From: CAYQTE01 sp964420285
Lineage (GTDB): Bacteria; Planctomycetota; Phycisphaerae; Tepidisphaerales; Tepidisphaeraceae
Assembly (NCBI GenBank): GCA_964420285.1
Contig: CAYQTE010000055.1
Span: forward strand, 1 to 33,983
Direction of reading: 5' to 3'
Length of the DNA: 33,983 nt
In this document: one piece after another, positions 1 to 9,572 of the stretch
How the letters are laid out: the number at the start of each line of letters is the position of its first letter
Position numbering within the stretch: position 1 is the stretch's first letter
Program-made: the position numbers and the translations under genes
Notes under the pieces: generated by a model
The model's database searches: none
Seen by the model: the letters and a program-made list of their open reading frames with translations, nothing else
Told to the model about the DNA's origin: nothing

Positions 1-93
1 TCCCGTTGCCTTGCATACGCGGCCTCCACGGCACAAAATGCCCCGCCGCGCGCCGTTGGGCGGCGGGTGAGTCTTTCTTTTGCGGAGTGTTCG

Positions 94-1098
94 ATGTCTG
101 TCAATGTTGCCATCGCGGGCGCCACCGGGGCTGTGGGGCAGGAATTCCTTGTCGTTCTGGCCGAGCGGAAGTTCCCGATCAAATCGCTGCGGCTGCTGGC
201 CTCGGCCCGCAGCGCGGGCAAGGTGATCGAATTCATGGGCCAGAGGCTCGTCGTCGAGGAAATGACCAAGAGCAGCTTCAAGGACATCCAGATCGCGTTC
301 TTCTCGGCCGGGGGCAGCATCAGCAGGGAATTCGCCCCGGCGGCGGTGGCGGCGGGCGCGGTCGTTGTCGATAACACATCCGCGTTTCGCATGAAGGAGG
401 GCATTCCGCTGGTGGTGCCGGAGGTGAATCCGGAGGAGATTCACCGGCACAACGGCCTGATCGCCAATCCGAATTGCAGCACGATCATCATGAACGTGCC
501 GGTCTGGCCGCTGCACAAGGCCAACCGCGTCAAGCGGATCATCGTCAGCACCTATCAGGCCGTCAGTGGCGCGGGAGCCAAGGGGCTGTACGAGCTGGAG
601 CAGCAGATCAAGGCGGCGGCTGGCGGTTTGCCGATCGTGCGCGAGTTTTTCGCCCATCAGATTGTGAACAATCTCTTCTCGCACAACACCAAGATCGCGG
701 AGAACGGGTACAACGAGGAAGAGAACAAGATGGTCAACGAGACGCGGAAGATCTTCGGCGATCCGCGGATCATGGTGGCCGCCACGTGCGTGCGCGTGCC
801 GGTGCCGCGGGCGCACAGCGAATCGATCAACCTGGAATTCGAGCGGCCGATGACGCCGCAGCAGGTGCGCGAGATTCTGGCCAGGGCGCCCGGCGTGCGG
901 ATTGTCGACGATGTGGCCGCCAACCATTTCCCCATGCCCATGGAAGCCAGCGGGCAGGACCTGGTTCTCGTCGGCCGAATCCGCCAGGACATGAGCCGCG
1001 ACGACGGCCGGGGCATCGAGATGTTCGTCAGCGGCGATCAGATCAGAAAAGGCGCCGCGACAAACGCGGTTCAGATCGGCGAAAAGCTGCTGCCGTGA
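94..1098 (+). CDS. asd: aspartate-semialdehyde dehydrogenase
   Basis: The product should reduce aspartyl-4-phosphate to aspartate semialdehyde with NADPH, the branch point to lysine/diaminopimelate, threonine and methionine, in the cytosol. The protein is 334 aa, normal for the family. It opens with a Rossmann nucleotide-binding loop (VAIAGATGAVGQEF, about residues 4-17). The catalytic cysteine lies in NPNCSTI at Cys128, and the later VPRAHSES stretch carries the usual substrate-binding arginine and histidine. I chose ATG 94 because GGAG at 84-87 lies 6 nt upstream. An in-frame GTG at 67 would add nine residues but has no better ribosome site. The gene runs convergently into clpC, with only 5 nt between the two stop codons. 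Identity is clear from motifs and length. Confidence 0.96.
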   Translation: MSVNVAIAGATGAVGQEFLVVLAERKFPIKSLRLLASARSAGKVIEFMGQRLVVEEMTKSSFKDIQIAFFSAGGSISREFAPAAVAAGAVVVDNTSAFRMKEGIPLVVPEVNPEEIHRHNGLIANPNCSTIIMNVPVWPLHKANRVKRIIVSTYQAVSGAGAKGLYELEQQIKAAAGGLPIVREFFAHQIVNNLFSHNTKIAENGYNEEENKMVNETRKIFGDPRIMVAATCVRVPVPRAHSESINLEFERPMTPQQVREILARAPGVRIVDDVAANHFPMPMEASGQDLVLVGRIRQDMSRDDGRGIEMFVSGDQIRKGAATNAVQIGEKLLP

Positions 1099-1103
1099 AA
1101 AAT

Positions 1104-3662
<2,559 letters not shown>

Positions 3663-4080
3663 ATCCATCTCCCATCGGCCCGAAAACGGGCCGGCCCATG
3701 ATGACAACCGCCCGATTGTGGCAGCCCCTGCCAAAAGTCGCGGCGATCCGTCCCGAGGCAACTCGATCCGATTGTAGATCGGCCCGGCGGCGAATCAAGA
3801 AAACGGCCGACCGCCCGGCAGTCTATTTTCGGCCACGACGCGCCGGCCGCAAGCTGCGCCGACATCGTCGCGACAGCACTGGGACCCATTTTATCGGACG
3901 TGGCAGCCAACGCCAGCGACCCGGTGCTCGCCGCTGTCGCGGGGAATATCGGGTCTATGCAATTTCTCGACGAACCATTACCATGCCACCGTAAGGCTGC
4001 CGGATCGTCGTTATTTTTCGGCCGCTGGGCATTTTGTGTCGTTGGACATTTCGCGGCGCTGGTCTTCGAGGAGGTATTTT
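3663..4080. other. divergent intergenic region between clpC and the DUF481 gene
   Basis: About 418 nt separate two divergently transcribed genes, so it should hold promoters for both. Apart from the two Shine-Dalgarno sites (GGGAG for clpC, GAGGAGG at 4068-4074 for the + gene), I see no convincing -35/-10 pair, riboswitch or hairpin. Open frames crossing it on both strands lack ribosome sites and family resemblance, and look like chance GC-rich frames. Confidence 0.5.
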
Positions 4081-5109
4081 ATGCGATCTTATCGTACTTT
4101 GGCGGCGGTGGCTTTGCTTGTCTCGCTGTGCGCGGGTCTGGCCCGCGCGGACGTCGTTGTGTTCAAGAACGGCGACCGCATCACCGGCACGATCGTGTCC
4201 GCCGACGGCGGAAAGCTGGTCATCAAGAGCACCGACGCCGGGCAGATCACCATCGACCTGAAGGACGTGCAGACCTTCGCCGCCGACGCTCCGATTGCCC
4301 TGGTGCTCAAGGACGGGACGATCCTGAAAGTCACCAAGGTCGAGGTCGGTGAGGCCGGAAAGATCAATGTCACGCCGGGGAAATCGCTCCCGCCCCAGGT
4401 GGTTTCGATCGACCAGATCGACAAGATCAATCCGCCGCCGGTTGCCTGGACCGGAGCGATCGTGGCCAACGGCATGTTGACCCAGGGCAGCTCGTCGTCC
4501 GATTCGGTCGGGTTCTCGATGGACCTGTCGCGCAAGACTGATATGGACAAGATCGGGTTTGACGCCAATTATCAATTCACTCGCACCAAGGCCCACGGCC
4601 AGCCGCAAACCACCACGCAGGACAACTGGTTCGGCGATGCGCAATACGACCTGAACATCACCAAACAGTTCTACGGCTACGCCGACACGCGCGTGGAAAA
4701 AGACCGCATCAACTTCCTCGATCTCCGCCTCACGCCGGGCGTTGGCGTCGGGTACAACTGGCTGTCCCAGCCGGACATGAATTTCTCGACCGAGGCCGGC
4801 GCCACATGGGTCTACGAAAAATTCACCAATGTCAGCAACCCGCGCGAGGACATGTCGCTCCGCCTGAGTTACCACTTTGACAAGAGCTTTGACAACGGCA
4901 AGTTCAAGCTGTTCCACGACCTGACCTATTTCCCCAGTTTGCAGCACTCGAGCAACTACCTGCTGATCGCCGACGCCGGAGGCCGGATGGCGTTGACCGA
5001 GACAATGTTCACCGAACTTCAGGTTCTGGTCGATTACGATTCCAACCCGGCCCCCGGCGCGGTCCGGACCAACGTGAAATACCTGCTGGGCGTCGGCTGG
5101 ACGTTCTGA
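4081..5109 (+). CDS. DUF481 (YdiY-like) outer-membrane beta-barrel protein
   Basis: The 342-aa protein begins with a signal peptide (positive MRSYR, hydrophobic core, cleavage likely after LARA near residue 20). A small beta-rich N-terminal part follows, built of KNGDRITGTIV-type strands (about 22-110). From about residue 135 there are alternating aromatic/polar strands of the DUF481 type, ending in GVGWTF, a terminal aromatic typical of outer-membrane barrels. Its function is unknown in this family; it is probably in the outer membrane. The start at 4081 is fixed by a strong GAGGAGG site 6 nt upstream (4068-4074), so a longer frame from 4036 is not used. The squalene genes lie downstream in the same direction, but I see no functional link. 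Confidence 0.85.
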   Translation: MRSYRTLAAVALLVSLCAGLARADVVVFKNGDRITGTIVSADGGKLVIKSTDAGQITIDLKDVQTFAADAPIALVLKDGTILKVTKVEVGEAGKINVTPGKSLPPQVVSIDQIDKINPPPVAWTGAIVANGMLTQGSSSSDSVGFSMDLSRKTDMDKIGFDANYQFTRTKAHGQPQTTTQDNWFGDAQYDLNITKQFYGYADTRVEKDRINFLDLRLTPGVGVGYNWLSQPDMNFSTEAGATWVYEKFTNVSNPREDMSLRLSYHFDKSFDNGKFKLFHDLTYFPSLQHSSNYLLIADAGGRMALTETMFTELQVLVDYDSNPAPGAVRTNVKYLLGVGWTF

Positions 5110-5192
5110 CGGCGGATGCCGGACCTGCCGCCGAACCGATCCGCCCCTTGCGCTGCGCACCGTTGCGGATCGGGCCATTTGGGCCGATCATC

Positions 5193-7121
5193 ATGCCCAT
5201 GGCTTCGGTTCCACAGGCAACGATCGCGGTGGGCGATGGCGGCGGCGCGAACGCCGCGCCGCTTCGGCTGCCGCGCAGCCTCGACCCGGCCGTACGCGCG
5301 GTGCTGTCCCCGCTGGCCGGTCATGGCTCAACGCGGTCCGGTTCGGCGCGCTCACCGCAGTCGCCGTTTCGTCTCACGGCCGAGTTGACCCGGTCGCATT
5401 ACGAAAATTTCTCGGTCATTTCGGTGCTGCTGCCGCGCCACCTTCGGCCGCATTTCTGCAACGTCTATGCTTTTTGCCGCAGCGCCGACGATTTGGCCGA
5501 CGAACTGGGTTCGACCGAATTGTCCCGGCGGCAACTGGCGCAACTGCGCCGCCAGACCCTGCGCATGTTCGACGGACCGGTGGATGCGGCCGCGCCGGCG
5601 CTGTTCCATGCCCTGAACGTCACGGTAAGGCAATTCGCAATTCCCGCCGAGCCATTTCTCGATCTCATCGACGCCTTCGAGCAGGACCAACGCGTCACTC
5701 GCTACCAGTCATTCGAGCAATTGCTGGACTATTGCCGCCGCAGCGCTGATCCCGTCGGGCGTTTGGTGCTGTACATGTGCGGCTATGGCGATTCGCGACG
5801 GCAGCAATTGTCGGACAAGATCTGTTCCGCCCTGCAACTGGCGAATTTCTGGCAGGACGTCCGCCGCGACCGGACCGAGCGCGACCGCATCTACATTCCG
5901 GCCGTGGACATGGCCGCGTTCGGTGTCGATGCGGCCGACATTGCCGCCGGGCGATTCACGCCGCAATTTGCCCGGCTGATGCAATTTCAGGTCGATCGCG
6001 CCGAGGCGATGTTCGACGAGGGGGACGCGCTGCTGCCGATGCTCAACGCCCGGATTCGCCCGCAGATCGAACTGTTCAGCCGCGGCGGACGCGCGATTCT
6101 GGCGGCCATCCGGCGACAGAATTACGACACGCTCACCAGCCGCCCCGTGCTGCGGCGGGCCGACAAGATGCGACTGGTGGCCACGGCGTTCGGATCATCG
6201 CTGGCTCGGCGGTTTACCGACCGGCCTGCCATCGATGATTCGCCCATGGCCCGCTCGCGGGATTATTGCCAGGAATTGACGCGACGAAGCGCGCGGAATT
6301 TTTATTTCGGACTGCGCCTGATGCCGCACGCCAAACGGCCGGCCATGTACGCGCTCTACGCCTGGATGCGCCGGGCCGACGATCTGGCCGACGACCAGCG
6401 GGCGGGGCAGTCCACCGCTCGCCAACTGGCCGATCTGGAAGCCTTCGCCGCGCGCACGCACGCCGCGATCGCCGCCGGCGCGGGCGATCCGACTCCTCGG
6501 CCAGGTTCTTTTGACGATGATCCGCTGTGGCCGGCGTTTGTCGACATGGTGCATCGCTACCGCGTGCCGGTCGATTTATTCGACGAGGCGATCGCCGGGC
6601 AGCGGCACGATCTGGAGCATGCGCCCATCGCCAGCTTCGACGACCTGTATCAATACTGTTTCCGCGTGGCGGGCGTGGTCGGGCTGGCCAGCATTCACGT
6701 CTTCGGTTTTGACGCCAGCCCGATCGCCCGCCAGCAGGCGATCGACCGCGGCGTCGCGTTTCAACTGACCAACATCCTGCGCGATGTGCGCGAGGATCTG
6801 TCGCTGGGCCGGTGCTATCTGCCCGCCGACGAACTGGCCGCCGAAAACCTCACCCCGGCCGATCTTGCCAGCAGCCCCAGGCTCATCCCCTTTCTGCGCC
6901 GGCAGATCGATCGGGCGCGTTCGTATTACGAGAAATCGGCCGGCCTGGAGGATCGAATATCGCCCGACAGCCGCCCCACTCTGGCGGCGATGACGGAAAT
7001 CTATCGCCGGCTGCTGGAGCGGATTTCCCGATCGCCGGCCGTGGTCATGGAACGTCGCGTCTCGCTGCCGATCTGGCAAAAGGTCGCCATCGGCTGGCGC
7101 GCGTCGCGGAAGGCGCCATGA
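5193..7121 (+). CDS. hpnCD: fused HpnC-HpnD squalene/phytoene-synthase-type protein
   Basis: Two complete trans-isoprenyl-diphosphate synthase domains lie in one 642-aa chain. The first (about 55-345) matches HpnC: RSHYENFSV, the Asp motif DDLAD at 99-103 and QDVRRD with Asp222/Asp226. The second (about 350-642) matches HpnD: SARNFYFG, DDLAD at 396-400 and LRDVRED with Asp531/Asp535. In the known three-enzyme route HpnD makes presqualene diphosphate from two farnesyl diphosphates, HpnC converts it to hydroxysqualene, and HpnE reduces that to squalene. All four metal-binding Asp motifs are intact, so both halves look active. The stop overlaps the hpnE start as ATGA. The start is uncertain: ATG 5193 or 5199, or TTG 5148, none with a strong ribosome site, and the first 50 residues look unstructured. 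Confidence 0.9.
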   Translation: MPMASVPQATIAVGDGGGANAAPLRLPRSLDPAVRAVLSPLAGHGSTRSGSARSPQSPFRLTAELTRSHYENFSVISVLLPRHLRPHFCNVYAFCRSADDLADELGSTELSRRQLAQLRRQTLRMFDGPVDAAAPALFHALNVTVRQFAIPAEPFLDLIDAFEQDQRVTRYQSFEQLLDYCRRSADPVGRLVLYMCGYGDSRRQQLSDKICSALQLANFWQDVRRDRTERDRIYIPAVDMAAFGVDAADIAAGRFTPQFARLMQFQVDRAEAMFDEGDALLPMLNARIRPQIELFSRGGRAILAAIRRQNYDTLTSRPVLRRADKMRLVATAFGSSLARRFTDRPAIDDSPMARSRDYCQELTRRSARNFYFGLRLMPHAKRPAMYALYAWMRRADDLADDQRAGQSTARQLADLEAFAARTHAAIAAGAGDPTPRPGSFDDDPLWPAFVDMVHRYRVPVDLFDEAIAGQRHDLEHAPIASFDDLYQYCFRVAGVVGLASIHVFGFDASPIARQQAIDRGVAFQLTNILRDVREDLSLGRCYLPADELAAENLTPADLASSPRLIPFLRRQIDRARSYYEKSAGLEDRISPDSRPTLAAMTEIYRRLLERISRSPAVVMERRVSLPIWQKVAIGWRASRKAP

Positions 7122-8494
7122 AGATCGTCATCGTCGGAGGCGGTTTGGCGGGGATGGCGGCGGCGGTGGCGCTGGAATCGGCCGGCCTGGAGGTCACGCT
7201 TCTGGAATCGCGGCGGACGCTCGGCGGGCGGGCCGGGTCGTTTGTCGATCCGGGCAGCAACGAGGAACTGGACAACTGTCAGCATGTGCTGCTGGGATGC
7301 TGCACGAATCTTCTCGATTTTTACCGGCGCCTCGGCGTGGCCGACCGCATCCGCTTCGAGCCGACGGTGCGATTCGCGGACGCCGGCGGCCAAGTCTATG
7401 AGCTTCGCGGCGATGCGCGCCTGGCGGCGCCGCTGAATCTGGTCCGATCGTTGCTGAAGTTCGGGGCATTGGATTTTTCCGAGAAACGGCTGCTGGCACA
7501 GGCGATGGCCGCGATGATGACGCTTTCGCCAGCGGCACGACGGCGGCTGGATGATGTACCGTTTGGAAGATGGCTTGCCGAGCACGGCCAGACCGATCGG
7601 CTGATCGACCGGCTTTACGATCCGGTTCTGGTTGGAGCGCTCAACGAACAAACCCGCCGGGCCAGCAGCGCATACGCGATCCAGGTGCTTTGCGAATCAC
7701 TGCTCAGCAACTCCAGCGGCTATATCATCGGTACGCCCGCCTGCCCATTGTCGCGACTGTACGAGAATCTCCCGTGCCGCGATACGCGCACGGGCCAGCG
7801 CGTCGCCGCGATCCGGTTCGATGGCTCACAAGCGGTTGCGGTTGAAATGGCCGATGGACAGATCATCCAGGCCGATGCGATCGTTCTTGCGGCCGGGTCG
7901 CAGGCGGCGCTGCGATGGATACCACCCGAATTGCTCAGCCGCGACGGACGATTCGGGCAGTTGGGCAAACTCGCTGCGGTTCCGATCTTGGGCGCCCACC
8001 TGTGGTTTGACAGGCCGGTGCTCGAATATCCGCATGTGGCGATGCTCGGCGGGCCGTTGCAATGGCTGTTCCGCAAGGACGATCGCGGGCTGGCGGTGCA
8101 TGGAGTCATCAGCGCCGCCCGCGGTTGGGTGGGCCGGGATCGCGGGCAATGTCTGGACGAATTCACCGCCCAGATTCGCGCGACATTTCCCTGCGCCGGC
8201 GATGCGCGGCTGGTTCGCGGCTTGATCGTGATCGAGAAGCGAGCCACATTTTCCCCGCTGCCCGGCGTGGACCGCTACCGCCCATCCCAGGCCCCGCCGC
8301 CGGGCGGTTTGTCGCGATTGTACCTGGCCGGCGATTACACGCTTACCGGCTGGCCGGCGACGATGGAAGGCGCCGTCCGCAGCGGCTACCTGGCGGCCGG
8401 GGCCATCGTGCGCGAACTGTGCGGAAAGACGACGAGTTTTCTGGTGGCCGATCTGCCCAAGGAGTGGCCGATGCGGTTAGCTGGACTCTTGTAG
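7118..8494 (+). CDS. hpnE: hydroxysqualene dehydroxylase HpnE (FAD-dependent)
   Basis: This 458-aa amine-oxidase/phytoene-desaturase-like flavoprotein should catalyse the last step of squalene formation, reducing hydroxysqualene. The N-terminus is a dinucleotide-binding fold (IVIVGGGLAGMAAAVALE, residues 3-20, ending in the ribose-binding LLE). RTLGGRAGSF follows, a typical second FAD contact, and the C-terminus carries LAGDYTLTGWPATMEGAVRSG, the family's FAD-binding end. ATG 7118 overlaps the upstream TGA (ATGA), implying translational coupling with hpnCD. No squalene-hopene cyclase or sterol gene is present here, so the fate of the squalene is not visible. A convergent hairpin region follows immediately. 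Confidence 0.93.
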   Translation: MKIVIVGGGLAGMAAAVALESAGLEVTLLESRRTLGGRAGSFVDPGSNEELDNCQHVLLGCCTNLLDFYRRLGVADRIRFEPTVRFADAGGQVYELRGDARLAAPLNLVRSLLKFGALDFSEKRLLAQAMAAMMTLSPAARRRLDDVPFGRWLAEHGQTDRLIDRLYDPVLVGALNEQTRRASSAYAIQVLCESLLSNSSGYIIGTPACPLSRLYENLPCRDTRTGQRVAAIRFDGSQAVAVEMADGQIIQADAIVLAAGSQAALRWIPPELLSRDGRFGQLGKLAAVPILGAHLWFDRPVLEYPHVAMLGGPLQWLFRKDDRGLAVHGVISAARGWVGRDRGQCLDEFTAQIRATFPCAGDARLVRGLIVIEKRATFSPLPGVDRYRPSQAPPPGGLSRLYLAGDYTLTGWPATMEGAVRSGYLAAGAIVRELCGKTTSFLVADLPKEWPMRLAGLL

Positions 8495-8558
8495 GGTCCG
8501 CAGTGCGGACCATCATTATTACACATGCAGGCAAAGGTCAGCAGTGCGGACCCTGCAT
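8495..8558. terminator. paired inverted repeats sharing a GGTCCGCAGTGCGGACC core, possible bidirectional terminator
   Basis: The gap between the convergent hpnE and glycosyltransferase genes holds two related hairpins. The first, 8495-8511, is GGTCCG-CAGTG-CGGACC, starting right after the hpnE stop codon. The second, 8525-8558, has outer arms ATGCAGG (8525-8531) and CCTGCAT (8552-8558) enclosing a one-mismatch copy of the same 17-nt core (about 8537-8553). Neither has a clear T-run, so the terminator role is inferred from position. The duplicated core suggests a dispersed repeat. Confidence 0.5.
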
Positions 8559-8578
8559 GAATTGCGAGAGGTTTGTCC

Positions 8579-9361
8579 TCATCTTCCCAGCAGGCGCAGC
8601 GTGTAATATCCCCAGACGATCTTCTCGACATTGAGCCTGTGCAGGAACCGGCTGACCCGGTCGTTGCCGAAATAGCGGCAGGCAACGCGATAGCCTTCGT
8701 CGAATTGCTCGCGGTGTCCGCCGCGGGATTTGCTCGCCATGTGGACGCGGAAACTGGCCAGCTTGCGATTGATGATCAGCGGAGCCGACCGTCTGGCCAT
8801 GCGCAGCCACAGGTCGTAGTCCATCGTGTAGCGCAGCGATTCATCCAGAAGTCCCACCGACTGCCCGAATTCGCGCCGCCAAAAGACGGCCGGCTGGCAG
8901 ATCATGTTTTCGCGCAGCAGGCGCTTGAGCGTGTACTCGTGCAGCAGCCGCTCCTTGTAATTGGTGATCTCCGAGCGCGTCACCTGGCCGTCCTTGTCGA
9001 TGATGTTGCACCGCCCGATGAGCCACTGCGCCTCGGGATGGGCGGTGAACGCCTCGGCAACCGCCGCCAAAGCCCCCGGCAGGTAGACATCGTCGCTGTT
9101 GAGCCACGCGACGATGTCGCCGCTGGCCATCGCCAGGCCCTTGTTGATGGCGGCGGACTGGCCGTGGTCGGCTTCGCTGACCCATTGCACGCGCGGATCG
9201 TTGATCGACTGGAGATGCGCAATGGTGCCGTCGCGGCTGCCGCCGTCGATCACGATCCATTGCAGACCAAAATTCCCCGTTTGCGACATGACGCTGTCGC
9301 AGGTCTGGCGGAAATAGGTCGCGCCGTTGAGGCTGGGGGTTAATATGCTGAACGTGAGCAT
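8579..9361 (-). CDS. family 2 glycosyltransferase
   Basis: The 260-aa protein is a GT-A fold enzyme expected to add a sugar from a nucleotide donor to a growing glycan at the inner face of the membrane. It begins with TFSILTPSLNGATYF, has the nucleotide-binding VIDGGSRDGT and the DXD-like metal site AWLNSDD (about residue 88). DYDLWLRMA near residue 180 is typical of this subfamily. Donor and acceptor cannot be deduced. ATG 9361 is taken as the start because it directly precedes the conserved first strand; there is no clear ribosome site, and an in-frame start at 9457 is possible but adds unstructured sequence. It is the last gene of the minus-strand polysaccharide locus, 115-211 nt from its neighbour depending on the start. 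Confidence 0.85.
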   Translation of the reverse strand: MLTFSILTPSLNGATYFRQTCDSVMSQTGNFGLQWIVIDGGSRDGTIAHLQSINDPRVQWVSEADHGQSAAINKGLAMASGDIVAWLNSDDVYLPGALAAVAEAFTAHPEAQWLIGRCNIIDKDGQVTRSEITNYKERLLHEYTLKRLLRENMICQPAVFWRREFGQSVGLLDESLRYTMDYDLWLRMARRSAPLIINRKLASFRVHMASKSRGGHREQFDEGYRVACRYFGNDRVSRFLHRLNVEKIVWGYYTLRLLGR

Positions 9362-9572
9362 GGCCGGCCGCGCATCGCGCCGCCCGTCAGGCCGCGGCGA
9401 ATTGAGCGTCGCTGCTGGTGAAACTAGATTCTCGGCAACCAAAGTCTGGACCCTCATTCGTGGGTTCGCCTGTTGCGTCCCGGCATCGCGGTTTATCGGT
9501 CCATATCGGCCTTATCCTATCCAATTCAGCGAAAAATACACCCCTCAAACCCGGCCGGACCGGGATTTCTGG

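Noticed and set aside
5110..5133. CGGCGG...CCGCCG hairpin after the DUF481 gene as a terminator
   Set aside because: Only 6 bp of stem, a 12-nt loop and no T-run; expected by chance in GC-rich sequence.
3955..5178. 407-codon minus-strand frame opposite the DUF481 gene
   Set aside because: The + strand has a strong ribosome site, signal peptide and barrel pattern; the minus frame has none.
6812..7117. 102-codon upstream extension of hpnE
   Set aside because: It overlaps the HpnD domain in another frame; the FAD-binding N-terminus begins exactly at ATG 7118.
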